A DNA stretch of 64,000 nt from Lachnospiraceae bacterium NK4A179 (lineage in GTDB: Bacteria; Bacillota; Clostridia; Lachnospirales; Lachnospiraceae): NCBI GenBank assembly GCA_000421045.1, contig ATWC01000006.1, positions 1-64,000 of the forward strand, read 5' to 3'. The position numbers were made by a program, and so were the translations under genes. Below the pieces are notes generated by a model, which saw nothing but the letters and a program-made list of their open reading frames with translations, made no database searches and had not been told where the DNA came from. Of this stretch, positions 1 through 8,396 are shown piece after piece (positions within the stretch are counted from its first letter, which is position 1; each line of letters begins with the position of its first letter).

Positions 1-898
1 CACCGACAGCAACACCTACGGCAACACCGACAGCTACGCCTACAGCAACACCTACGGCAACGCCGACAGCAACACCTACGGCAACACCTACAGCTACGCC
101 GACAGCAACACCTACGGCAACACCTACGGCAACACCTACGGCAACGCCGACTGCAAAACCTACGGCAACACCTACGGCAACACCGACAGTAACACCTACA
201 ACAGCGCCTACTGCTACGGCAACACCTACGGCAACGCCGACAGCAACACCTACAGCAACACCTACGGCAACGCCGACAGCAACACCTACAGCAACACCTA
301 CGCCTACGGAAGAACCTACGGCTACGCCGACAGCAACACCTACGCCTACGGAAGAACCTACGGCAACACCCACGGCTACTCCGACAGCAACACCTACACC
401 TACGGAGGAGACGATATCGGAAAATAATGCGGATGGCGGAACGCCGACAGCAACACCTACGGCTACTCCGACACCTACGGAAGAACCTACGGCAACGCCT
501 ACAGCAACACCTACGGCAACGCCGACAGCAACACCTACGGCAACACCGACAGCAACACCTACGGCAACACCGACAGCAACGCCTACAGCAACACCTAAGC
601 CTACGGAAGAGCCTACGGCAACGCCTACACCTACAGTAACACCTACTGTTACACCGATGCCTACAGATGAGCCTACGGCAACACCTACAGCTACGGTAAC
701 TCCTACACCTAAGGAGGAGTCGACATCTGAAAATAGTGCAACAGGCGGAACACCGACAGCAACACCTACGCCTACGGAAGAACCCACGGCAACTGCTACG
801 GCAACACCTACACCTACAGATGCACCTACTGCTACAGCAACACCTACAGTTGCTCCCGCAACATCAACACCTACGGCATCACCTACACCTACACCTAA
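1..898 (+). repeat. Degenerate 12/24-bp tandem repeat encoding Pro-Thr-Ala-Thr
   Basis: Near-identical 12-base units of the form ACACCTACGGCA, with Gly/Glu-coding interruptions, run through the stalk region of the wall protein. The array is in frame throughout. The high identity between units at DNA level suggests that unit number changes by recombination or slippage without breaking the frame, because units are multiples of 3. Confidence 0.9.
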
Positions 899-1376
899 GA
901 CAGTTGTTGTAGAGCCTGTTAATCCGGAGCCTGTAACAGAAACTACAGCACCTACTCCGGAGCCTGAGAAGCCGGTTGTTAAGGAAACTGTTGTAACTCC
1001 TAAGCCGACACCCAAGGCTAAGAGAAAGAAGACGGTTAAGCCTAACGATACAGTATCAACTCCTGAGAAGAAGAATTCAGAAGTTCAGTGGCAGAAGAAG
1101 TCACCTGATAGTGATACCTGGGAGAATATCCCCAATGCAACACAGAGCACTTATGTTGTTACAGAGGCTGATAAGAACACCCAGATTCGTGCGCAGATAA
1201 CTGATGACAGTGAGATAGTTTCCTACACCGAGAGTGTATGGGCAAGCGCTCCTAAGGCAAAGGCTGATGCAGTGCCTAAGACCGGAGTGAATGAAACACT
1301 TGCATTGATCCTACTCGCAATTGGTTCAGCGTCTGCAGCTGCAGTACTGATACTCAGGAAAAAGAAAGAAGACTAA
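1..1376 (+). CDS. Thr/Pro-repeat cell-wall anchored protein (5' end outside window)
   Basis: The reading frame is open from base 3 to the TAA at 1374-1376, giving 457 visible residues with the start outside the window. Roughly the first 300 residues are a monotonous Pro-Thr-Ala-Thr repeat broken by short acidic spacers such as PTEEP and SENNADGG. An Ig-like domain follows (about bases 1078-1260, with the VQWQKK...TWENI...ATQSTYVV pattern seen in many bacterial surface Ig-like domains). The end is a sortase sorting signal: VPKTG (1272-1286), a hydrophobic helix and an RKKKED tail. The repeat should form a stiff stalk spanning the wall and is a good candidate for O-glycosylation. It is separated from the downstream glycan operon by a terminator, so it is a separate transcription unit. 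Its N-terminal function cannot be seen. Confidence 0.88.
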   Translation, partial: PTATPTATPTATPTATPTATPTATPTATPTATPTATPTATPTATPTATPTAKPTATPTATPTVTPTTAPTATATPTATPTATPTATPTATPTATPTATPTPTEEPTATPTATPTPTEEPTATPTATPTATPTPTEETISENNADGGTPTATPTATPTPTEEPTATPTATPTATPTATPTATPTATPTATPTATPTATPKPTEEPTATPTPTVTPTVTPMPTDEPTATPTATVTPTPKEESTSENSATGGTPTATPTPTEEPTATATATPTPTDAPTATATPTVAPATSTPTASPTPTPKTVVVEPVNPEPVTETTAPTPEPEKPVVKETVVTPKPTPKAKRKKTVKPNDTVSTPEKKNSEVQWQKKSPDSDTWENIPNATQSTYVVTEADKNTQIRAQITDDSEIVSYTESVWASAPKAKADAVPKTGVNETLALILLAIGSASAAAVLILRKKKED

Positions 1377-1384
1377 GATGATCT

Positions 1385-1420
1385 AAAAGGGCTCTCCGCT
1401 TAAGCGGAGAGCCTTTTTTT
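1385..1420 (+). terminator. Rho-independent terminator after the wall protein
   Basis: A perfect 10-bp stem GGCTCTCCGC / GCGGAGAGCC (1390-1399 and 1404-1413) with a TTAA loop is followed by seven T. It is preceded by AAAA, which could extend pairing with the T run. It separates the wall-protein gene from the glycan operon. Confidence 0.96.
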
Positions 1421-1422
1421 AC

Positions 1423-1451
1423 TTTAAAAATAGTACTGTTTACAGTATAAT
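1423..1451 (+). promoter_or_regulatory. Sigma-A type promoter of the glycan operon
   Basis: TTTAAA (1423-1428, 4 of 6 to TTGACA), a 17-bp spacer and a perfect TATAAT (1446-1451). Transcription would begin around 1458, essentially at the ATG at 1459. No ribosome binding site lies between the -10 box and the ATG, so the message may be leaderless. Confidence 0.7.
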
Positions 1452-1458
1452 AGACACT

Positions 1459-2430
1459 ATGAAAACCAAAGTATTAGTGACTGCCGGAGGCACCGGCTCA
1501 GCCTGGCAGATAGCGGATACGCTGAGAAAATATTATGATGACAGAATAGAACTGTTTATCACGGATACGAATCCGTCCGAATTAGTGGCATCTGCAACTC
1601 TTGCGGATCGTTTCATTACTGTGCCTCCCGTTAAAAGTGAGGGTTACGCCTCATATATGTATAACCTTTTGAAGGCAAACGGCATAGATGCCGTGATACC
1701 TATTATTCCGTGGGAACAGGCATACTTTGCGGAAGATCTTAAGCAGTTTCATGAACTTGGCATAAAGTCAACTGCTCCTCTCGTGCGCACTTCACGCACA
1801 CTTAATCACAAGATAAGACTATATGAATACTGCAAGGCTTGCAGCATACCGACTATTCCTGTGATCCAAATGGATGAGGTGGAGGATGATGTAACATATT
1901 TTATAAAAGAGAAAAATGGTTTCGGGTCAATGGGGGCAAGGCGTATCAAAGGCTCGGATATAAAACGCATAGACAGCTCATTGCTTGACAGGATCGTTGT
2001 GCAGGAAGATTGCACCGGAAAAGGCTCCAGAGCAGATGCACTGGAGGAAGTTACGGCGGAGTGCTTCTATGACGGCATAGACTGCTCCATAGCTATCAGG
2101 GAACGTCTGGAAGCCAAGAGCGGTGTTTGTACCAAAGCAAGGTTTTTAAAAATTCCGGAAGTGGAGAAAGTGATCAAACGTTTTACGGAACTGCTTCCTT
2201 TCCCTCCGGTCTTTAATATACAATTTGTCCACAGGGGTGATGAATGGCTTGTAATGGATGTTAATCTCAGACTTGCAGCCGGAACCGGTCTTTCTGCGGC
2301 TGCGGGATTTGACACCGTGAGGGCGCTTCTTGCCTGGATACTTGGGGAACAGATCGATCCCTCTTGGCTGACTGTGGATGAAAGCGTGAAAACAGTGCTC
2401 AGAGTGTATAAGGAGGTCACAGTGAGATGA
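1459..2430 (+). CDS. ATP-grasp family ligase
   Basis: A 323-residue protein that begins MKTKVLVTAGGTGSA, a Rossmann-like pre-ATP-grasp start. The core has a glycine-rich loop near residues 150-165 (EKNGFGSMGARR), and the metal/phosphate-binding end MDVNLR lies close to the C-terminus. This layout is that of CarB-like ATP-grasp ligases, which activate a carboxylate as acyl phosphate and join it to an amine or thiol. Such genes are common in glycan loci, usually with unknown substrate. It overlaps the HAD gene by 4 bases, so the two are probably coupled. The start is fixed by the N-terminal strand; the lack of a ribosome binding site is odd. The substrate is unknown. Confidence 0.85.
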   Translation: MKTKVLVTAGGTGSAWQIADTLRKYYDDRIELFITDTNPSELVASATLADRFITVPPVKSEGYASYMYNLLKANGIDAVIPIIPWEQAYFAEDLKQFHELGIKSTAPLVRTSRTLNHKIRLYEYCKACSIPTIPVIQMDEVEDDVTYFIKEKNGFGSMGARRIKGSDIKRIDSSLLDRIVVQEDCTGKGSRADALEEVTAECFYDGIDCSIAIRERLEAKSGVCTKARFLKIPEVEKVIKRFTELLPFPPVFNIQFVHRGDEWLVMDVNLRLAAGTGLSAAAGFDTVRALLAWILGEQIDPSWLTVDESVKTVLRVYKEVTVR

Positions 2431-3101
2431 GTGAACGTACAGATCTGATGGAAAAGCGCATACTTATTATCGACCTTGACGGTACGATAATCGACAGCAG
2501 GGAAAGACATATCAGCGTTATGCAGGATGTCCTTGCCGGAATAAAGAACAACGGCTTTAACGGTGACGAGTATATGGCCTACAAGTCATTTGGCAAGAGC
2601 AGCAGGGACTATCTTGAGGAGGTGCTCCATCTTGATCGCGATGATGCGGCAAGAGCAGCAGCGATGTGGAGTGCTAAGATAGAGCTTTCGGCATATATTC
2701 ATGAGGACAGACTTTATGAAGATGCGCTTCCTTTCTTAAACAGCGTATATCCTCTTTCGGGGATCATATTCCTTACAGCAAGGAGCAATGATCTGGGCCT
2801 GAATACCGAATTGCGCGCACTTGATCTTTTCCCTTATCCGGATGCGGTGATAAAGGCCGATCCCATGAATGCGCTGGAGGAAAAACTGAAGGCTGTTGAG
2901 GCGATAAGGAAAGCATATGAGAAAGCCGAGATCACGATAATAGGCGATACCGAAAATGAGTATGAACTGGCACAGAAGACAGGTCTTAAGGCTTATATCC
3001 TTAACAGAGGCTTCAGATGCAAAGAGTTCTGGGATGCAAGGAATGTAAAGAGTTACGGAAGCCTTGAGGAGATCCTTAAGGATAAGGAGGCGAAAATATG
3101 A
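2427..3101 (+). CDS. HAD-superfamily hydrolase
   Basis: A 224-residue phosphatase-type HAD protein. Motif I is DLDGT near residue 17, motif II is LTAR in the middle and motif IV is GDTENE near residue 170; a helical cap sits between motifs I and II. A very strong AAGGAGGT (2410-2417) lies 9 bases before the ATG, and the start overlaps the stop of the ATP-grasp gene (ATGA). Together the pair may make or recycle a phosphorylated precursor for the glycan. A sugar phosphatase role is likely from the fold; the exact substrate cannot be told. Confidence 0.85.
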   Translation: MSERTDLMEKRILIIDLDGTIIDSRERHISVMQDVLAGIKNNGFNGDEYMAYKSFGKSSRDYLEEVLHLDRDDAARAAAMWSAKIELSAYIHEDRLYEDALPFLNSVYPLSGIIFLTARSNDLGLNTELRALDLFPYPDAVIKADPMNALEEKLKAVEAIRKAYEKAEITIIGDTENEYELAQKTGLKAYILNRGFRCKEFWDARNVKSYGSLEEILKDKEAKI

Positions 3102-4213
3102 AGTATGATCTTTTGCTCGTTGGAGCGGGCCTGTATTCCGGTGTTATAGCAAACAAGGCTGTAAAGTCCGGAAAAAAGGTGCTTGTGATAGAACGAAGGG
3201 ATCATATTGCCGGCAATATGTATACCGGTAAGGTCGAGAACATAAATGTTCACGTATATGGTCCGCATATCTTTCATACTTCCGACAGAAACGTATGGAA
3301 TTATATAAATCAGTTTGCCGACTTCAACAGGTTTACCAACACGCCTGTTGCAAGATACAAAGATGAGATCTACAATCTGCCGTTCAATATGAATACTTTC
3401 AGCAGAATGTGGGGAGTAAAGACACCTGATGAAGCAAGGGCAAAGATAGATGAACAGATAAAGGCAGCAGGGATCACTGAGCCGCGTAACCTTGAGGAAC
3501 AGGCTATATCACTGGTCGGCAGTGATATTTATGAAAAGCTGATCAAAGGCTATACGGAGAAACAGTGGGGCAGGAAATGCACAGAACTTCCTGCTTTCAT
3601 AATCAAGCGTCTTCCTGTCAGATTTGTTTATGATGATAATTATTTCAATGATCCTTATCAGGGCATTCCTATAGGCGGATATACAGCCATAGCTGAAAAA
3701 ATGTTTGATGGTGCGGAGATCAAGCTTAATACGGATTATTTTTCCGACAGAAAGAGCTTTGATGAATGTGCAGACAAGATAGTATTTACGGGAATGATAG
3801 ACGAATTCTTTGATTACGAACTGGGCGAACTTGAATACAGAAGTCTTCGTTTTGAAACCGAAGTGCTTGATAAGGAGAATTATCAGGGAAGTGCTATAGT
3901 CAATTATACGGAAGCTTCGGTTCCTTACACCAGAGTTATAGAGCACAAGCATTTTGAATTCGGATGTTCACAGCAGGCAGTTAAGAATCCCAAAACTGTC
4001 ATAACGCATGAGTATCCGGCTACGTGGAAGCGTGGGGATGAACCGTACTATCCGATGAATGACGAGAAGAACAACAGTCTTTATCTTGAATATACGAAGC
4101 TTGCGCAAGCGAAGCGCCCTAATGTGATATTTGGCGGAAGGTTAGGCAAGTACAAGTATCTGGATATGGATAAGGTTATCATTGAAGCGCTTGCTGATGC
4201 GGAAAGAATATGA
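3098..4213 (+). CDS. glf: UDP-galactopyranose mutase
   Basis: A 371-residue flavoprotein that interconverts UDP-galactopyranose and UDP-galactofuranose. The FAD-binding GAGLYSG lies at residues 9-15, followed by ERRDHIAGNMYTG, the ARYKDEIYNLPFN segment, EKQWGRKC, RLPVRF, and the FNDPYQGIPIGGYT loop typical of the family. Length is normal for bacterial Glf. An AAGGAGG site (3084-3090) precedes the ATG by 7 bases. The product implies galactofuranose in the polymer; the GT2 gene that follows with a 4-base overlap is the obvious galactofuranosyltransferase candidate. Confidence 0.96.
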   Translation: MKYDLLLVGAGLYSGVIANKAVKSGKKVLVIERRDHIAGNMYTGKVENINVHVYGPHIFHTSDRNVWNYINQFADFNRFTNTPVARYKDEIYNLPFNMNTFSRMWGVKTPDEARAKIDEQIKAAGITEPRNLEEQAISLVGSDIYEKLIKGYTEKQWGRKCTELPAFIIKRLPVRFVYDDNYFNDPYQGIPIGGYTAIAEKMFDGAEIKLNTDYFSDRKSFDECADKIVFTGMIDEFFDYELGELEYRSLRFETEVLDKENYQGSAIVNYTEASVPYTRVIEHKHFEFGCSQQAVKNPKTVITHEYPATWKRGDEPYYPMNDEKNNSLYLEYTKLAQAKRPNVIFGGRLGKYKYLDMDKVIIEALADAERI

Positions 4214-5256
4214 AGCTTTCGGTAATAGTTCCTGTTTACAATACAGCCCCGGAAGACCGGCTTAAACACTGCCTTGAATCGCTTGAGGCGCAGACACTTG
4301 CTGATATGGAAGTGATAGTTGTGGATGATGCTTCCACGGATGATTCGCCTGCTGTCATAAAGGAGTTCGAAGAGAGGCTTTCAAAAGAACGCCCGGGTTT
4401 TTTCAAAGCAGTTTACTGCAAAGAAAATCATAAACAGGGCGGCGCCAGAAACAGAGGCATGAAGATAGCTTCCGGAGATTGGATAGGTTTTATAGACGGT
4501 GATGATTTTGCTTCGCCGGATATGTATGAGAAGCTGCTTAGCAAAGGCGAAAAAACAGGCGCAGATGTTGTCGGATGCGACTATACCATTACAGACCGCT
4601 ATGATTACAAGCCGGGACAGAATGTGACAGTTAATACGGATGCCCAGACAGGCGTGCTTGATGATGAAAAGCATAAGAGTCTGATAGTCAGAAGCGGAAG
4701 CTGTGTTACCAAAATATACAGAAAAAGTCTCATCGATGAAAACGGACTCAGTTTTCCTGAAGGGATCTTTTACGAAGATAACTGCGCAGGTCCGCTATGG
4801 ACGGTGTATTTCAAACATTTTGAATATGTGAGGGAGCCTCTGTACCATTATCTGACGGTGGGGACTTCCACGACGCATCATGTGGATATCGCAAAATGCA
4901 GGGATCGTGTGAAAGCCGGAGAGATATTTCTTGAGGAATGCAGAAGACGTGGTATCACAGATCGTTTTCCCGATGAAGTGGAATTCCATTTTACGGAATG
5001 CGCATATGCAAACACGCTGTTTTCTTATATGTATAGCGGACAAAGCAGAAAGCCTGCTTATACGCAGAGTCTGAAGAAGATGATACTTAAGGAGTATCCT
5101 GAATTCAGAAAAAATATCTATGTAAAGAAGTATATTTCAGATGAGAACAGAAATTTCATAGACCTGCAGATGAAAAATAATCTGCTGTTCTTTATCAAAT
5201 ATGTACTGCTCTTTAAATACAGGGATATAAAAAAGGGCAGAAAAAGTAATGCTTAA
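4210..5256 (+). CDS. Family 2 glycosyltransferase
   Basis: A 348-residue GT-A fold enzyme. The N-terminus KLSVIVPVYN leads into VIVVDDASTDDS, the GGARNRG helix and the metal-binding IDGDDF (DxD region) near residue 95. The C-terminal half has the acidic EDN segment often containing the catalytic base. It uses a nucleotide sugar in the cytoplasm. Its start overlaps the glf stop (ATGA), so UDP-galactofuranose is a plausible donor, which is inference from position. Confidence 0.9.
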   Translation: MKLSVIVPVYNTAPEDRLKHCLESLEAQTLADMEVIVVDDASTDDSPAVIKEFEERLSKERPGFFKAVYCKENHKQGGARNRGMKIASGDWIGFIDGDDFASPDMYEKLLSKGEKTGADVVGCDYTITDRYDYKPGQNVTVNTDAQTGVLDDEKHKSLIVRSGSCVTKIYRKSLIDENGLSFPEGIFYEDNCAGPLWTVYFKHFEYVREPLYHYLTVGTSTTHHVDIAKCRDRVKAGEIFLEECRRRGITDRFPDEVEFHFTECAYANTLFSYMYSGQSRKPAYTQSLKKMILKEYPEFRKNIYVKKYISDENRNFIDLQMKNNLLFFIKYVLLFKYRDIKKGRKSNA

Positions 5257-5267
5257 AGGAACCTGCT

Positions 5268-7301
5268 ATGGGTCTTATACTCAGAAAGGCTAATGCCTAC
5301 GATAAAAAAATGTATCTGAACTGGGCGAATGACGGCGCTGTCAGGGCGGCGTCATTTGACAGTGTGGTGATAAAGGAAGAAGATCACGAAAAGTGGTTTA
5401 AGAAAAAGCTTGAGGATAAAAATGCCTTTCTTTTTGTATGCATGGATTTCCTGATGCCGCTTGGGCAGGTGCGTATAGAGCGTGATGAGAAGGATAAAAA
5501 GAAAGCTTTCGTAAGCTATAGTGTTGATGCTTCATACAGAGGTCGGGGCATAGGCAGGAAGATGCTTGCTCTTATGCAGTCGGAACTTCTTAAGGATAAA
5601 GAAGCAGAGGGTATAGAAACACTGTGCGCAGAAGTTAAGAATGACAATGCATCTTCGGCTGCGGTTTTTGAAAGCCTTGGTTATAAAAAAGTAAGCAGCT
5701 CTGACAGATGCATTACTTATGAGAAGAAACTGAAAGATGCGTCAGTTCCGCCTGTAAAGAAGAATATATCACGCGAGACCGGACTCGAACTGCTCCGGAT
5801 ACTTGCGATGTTCATGGTGATCACACTTCATTATCTGGGAAAGGGCGGAATGCTGCCTGATCAGAAGGGGGATCTCTCAGTAGTTTCTTCAATACCGTGG
5901 ATACTTGAAGCCGCATGTCTGGGCTGTGTGAATGTATATGTCATAATAAGCGGACTGTTTGCTGAAAAATACAGATTCAGCATAAAGCGTATTGTTATGC
6001 TCTGGCTTCAGGTTTTCTTTTACAGTGCGTTTATCTATATCATCTTTGTGACAGCGGCGATAATAAACGGAGATACGGCCTTTATTGTCGAGCAGGTAAA
6101 TGTCTACAATGTACTGTTCTTCCTGTTCCCTGTAGTAAACGGCCATTATTGGTTCGCAGGAGCATTCATAATCCTGTCTCTGTTTATGCCTTTTATTGCC
6201 AATGCCCTTAAGACAACAGATAAGAAGACTCATCTTTCTGTTGTGATAGGTCTTCTTACAGTCTACTGTGTTTCTCGTTCATGTCTTCCTTTTGAGCTTA
6301 TCGATGACAGAGGCAATGGCGTGATCTGGTTCCTCGTGCTTTATATAACAGCATCTTACATAGGCAGGTATGGTCTTGGATTTATGAAGACAAAGCTTTC
6401 GGCTTCCCTTTGGTATGTATCAGCGGTTCTTCTTACATTCCTTTCCTATCGTGTGTTTGCGGCATTGTACAGAAAGACCTGCGGTTATGAATATGGAATC
6501 ACGGTTCCCTCTGCTTACAATTTTGTTTTTGTGCTCATATCTTCCGTTGCACTTGTGATGCTTTTTAAGAAGATCGAGATAAAGAATGGTTTTATTAAAA
6601 AGATCATTCTTGGGATATCACCTTATGTGTTCGGCGTGTATCTTCTTCATGAGCATCTGCTCATACGTTACAGCTGGCTTGATTGGCTGCATGTAAATGA
6701 TAAGATGGGGATATCTGCAAGGGTGCTTAATTTCGCGGTTTCGCTTGTGGTAGTATTTACAGCGGGCGTGGCAGTGGATTTCCTACGTGCAAAGCTGTTT
6801 GTACTTTGTGAGAGATTCATGGATTCCTGCATGAAGATCTATTATGACAAAAAGGAAGGTTTTGATTATCTTATAACGGGCGGGCTTACCACAGTATTTA
6901 ACTGGGTTGCATATGTGCTCTGTGCGGATGTCATACTTACCGGTATTATCGATCAGAGCATCACGCTTTTTGCGGGCTCGCAGTTTGAACAGATCATCTC
7001 AGCGGATTATGCAAGAGACTGGATCTCAAATGTTATTGCATGGGTAGTGGCTGTTATATTTGCCTATGCGACCAATCGCGTGTTTGTATTTCACAGTGAC
7101 AAACATGGCTTTGGTCCTGTGTTTAAGGAATTTATGGCTTTTGTTACGGCAAGAGTTCTTTCGTTTGTTGTTGAACAGGTGCTGTTTACGGGAGCTATAC
7201 ACTTCATGAATGATAAGGTTGCAAAGCTTCTTATCGGAGTGGTTGTTATAATACTGAACTATATCTTCAGCAAACTCTGGATATTCAAAAAGGAAAAATA
7301 A
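5268..7301 (+). CDS. GNAT - acyltransferase 3 - GtrA triple fusion membrane protein
   Basis: A 677-residue three-part protein. Residues 1-155 are a GNAT N-acetyltransferase of the PseH type (LNWANDGAVR start; acetyl-CoA loop RGRGIGRKM; NDNASSAAVFESLGYKK). Residues about 165-515 are an acyltransferase 3 (OafA/WecH-like) membrane domain, starting GLELLRILAMFMVITLHY with the expected His, and about ten helices. Residues about 530-677 are a GtrA-like four-helix domain (YLITGGLTTVFNW, YATNRVFVF, LNYIFSKLWIFKK). GtrA domains are linked to flipping polyprenyl-phosphate sugars. The fusion would put cytoplasmic N-acylation, transmembrane O-acylation and lipid-sugar transfer in one chain. The frame is uninterrupted, so the fusion is encoded rather than inferred. 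Confidence 0.9.
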   Translation: MGLILRKANAYDKKMYLNWANDGAVRAASFDSVVIKEEDHEKWFKKKLEDKNAFLFVCMDFLMPLGQVRIERDEKDKKKAFVSYSVDASYRGRGIGRKMLALMQSELLKDKEAEGIETLCAEVKNDNASSAAVFESLGYKKVSSSDRCITYEKKLKDASVPPVKKNISRETGLELLRILAMFMVITLHYLGKGGMLPDQKGDLSVVSSIPWILEAACLGCVNVYVIISGLFAEKYRFSIKRIVMLWLQVFFYSAFIYIIFVTAAIINGDTAFIVEQVNVYNVLFFLFPVVNGHYWFAGAFIILSLFMPFIANALKTTDKKTHLSVVIGLLTVYCVSRSCLPFELIDDRGNGVIWFLVLYITASYIGRYGLGFMKTKLSASLWYVSAVLLTFLSYRVFAALYRKTCGYEYGITVPSAYNFVFVLISSVALVMLFKKIEIKNGFIKKIILGISPYVFGVYLLHEHLLIRYSWLDWLHVNDKMGISARVLNFAVSLVVVFTAGVAVDFLRAKLFVLCERFMDSCMKIYYDKKEGFDYLITGGLTTVFNWVAYVLCADVILTGIIDQSITLFAGSQFEQIISADYARDWISNVIAWVVAVIFAYATNRVFVFHSDKHGFGPVFKEFMAFVTARVLSFVVEQVLFTGAIHFMNDKVAKLLIGVVVIILNYIFSKLWIFKKEK

Positions 7302-8396
7302 ATGGACAGAATAAACCTTAACGATAAATACATACTGGTAACGGGAGCGGCAGGATTTATCGGTTCCGCACTTATAATGCGGATGATAAAAAGTGACGAG
7401 TGCTTCCACATCATCGGTGTTGACAGTTTGAATGATTATTATGATGTGAGGATAAAGGAATTCAGGCTTAAGAAGATTGAAGATGCCATAAAGGATTCTT
7501 CTTCTGACTGGAAATTCGTGAAGGGTAATATTGCCGATGCGGGACTTGTTAAGGAACTGTTTTCACAGTATCCCTTTGCATGTGTTGTAAACCTTGCGGC
7601 TCAGGCAGGCGTGCGTTATTCGATAGTGAATCCGGATGCCTATATTGAGTCAAATATCATAGGATTCTACAACCTGCTTGAAGCCTGCCGTCATTCTTAT
7701 GATGATGGAAAGACCGGAGTGGAGCATCTTGTATATGCTTCATCCTCTTCGATATACGGAAGCAGCGCAAGCATCCCTTATAAGGTTGAAGAGCCTGCAG
7801 AGCATCCGGTATCTCTCTATGCGGCCACAAAGAAATCAAACGAACTTATGGCGCATGCCTACAGCAAGCTTTATACGATACCTTCCACCGGGCTCAGATT
7901 CTTTACGGTATACGGACCTGCGGGCAGACCGGATATGGCTTATTTTGGATTTACTGACAAGCTTAAGAAAAATGAAAACATAAAGATATTCAATTACGGA
8001 AAATGCAGAAGAGACTTTACATATGTGGATGATGTGGCAGAAGGTGTGTTCCGTGTGATGCACGGCGCTCCCGAAAAACGTACCGGAGAGGATGGTCTTC
8101 CGGTACCGCCGTATTCTATTTACAACATCGGAAACAGTTCGCCTGTCGGACTTATGGATTTCATAGAGATGCTTGGAGATGAACTGAAAGACCAGGGCAT
8201 ACTAGCTAAGGATTTTGATATAAAAGCTCATGAAGAGCTGGTTCCCATGCAGCCGGGTGATGTGCCCGTGACATATGCGGATACTTCGGCGCTTGAAAGA
8301 GATTTTGGTTTCAGGCCGGATACACCGCTGAAAAAGGGATTACATGAATTTGCTGTATGGTATAAGGAGTTTTATTGCGATGAAAAAGAAGACTGA
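7302..8396 (+). CDS. NAD-dependent sugar epimerase, UDP-glucuronate 4-epimerase type
   Basis: A 364-residue extended SDR. It has the NAD-binding VTGAAGFIGS near residue 15, the active-site SLYAATKKSNE (YxxxK) and RFFTVYGPAGRPDMA. The DSLNDYYDVRIKEFRL segment after the second strand is a hallmark of UDP-glucuronate 4-epimerases, which make UDP-galacturonate. That activity would supply a uronic acid for the polymer. The start follows directly on the stop of the triple fusion. No UDP-glucose dehydrogenase is seen nearby, so UDP-glucuronate must come from elsewhere. A related UDP-hexuronate or UDP-hexose epimerase is the main alternative. Confidence 0.88.
   Translation: MDRINLNDKYILVTGAAGFIGSALIMRMIKSDECFHIIGVDSLNDYYDVRIKEFRLKKIEDAIKDSSSDWKFVKGNIADAGLVKELFSQYPFACVVNLAAQAGVRYSIVNPDAYIESNIIGFYNLLEACRHSYDDGKTGVEHLVYASSSSIYGSSASIPYKVEEPAEHPVSLYAATKKSNELMAHAYSKLYTIPSTGLRFFTVYGPAGRPDMAYFGFTDKLKKNENIKIFNYGKCRRDFTYVDDVAEGVFRVMHGAPEKRTGEDGLPVPPYSIYNIGNSSPVGLMDFIEMLGDELKDQGILAKDFDIKAHEELVPMQPGDVPVTYADTSALERDFGFRPDTPLKKGLHEFAVWYKEFYCDEKED

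Noticed and set aside
427-639. Open frame of Arg/Gln/Leu/His-rich residues within the repeat region
   Set aside because: It is an out-of-frame reading of the Pro-Thr-Ala-Thr repeat; the frame from base 3 is open throughout and has the sorting signal.
1-898. CRISPR-like array
   Set aside because: Units are 12-24 bases with no unique spacers and encode a continuous protein repeat.
1421-1460. ops/JUMPstart or other antitermination leader
   Set aside because: No matching element seen, and the promoter leaves no leader before the first ATG.
2067-2510. 147-residue - strand open frame
   Set aside because: Shadow of the ATP-grasp and HAD genes; composition is Ser/Thr-rich without domain features.
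8344-8379. Upstream ATG as start of the membrane protein
   Set aside because: It lies further inside the epimerase gene and has no ribosome binding site, while ATG 8380 has AAGGAG at good spacing and begins a normal membrane N-terminus.
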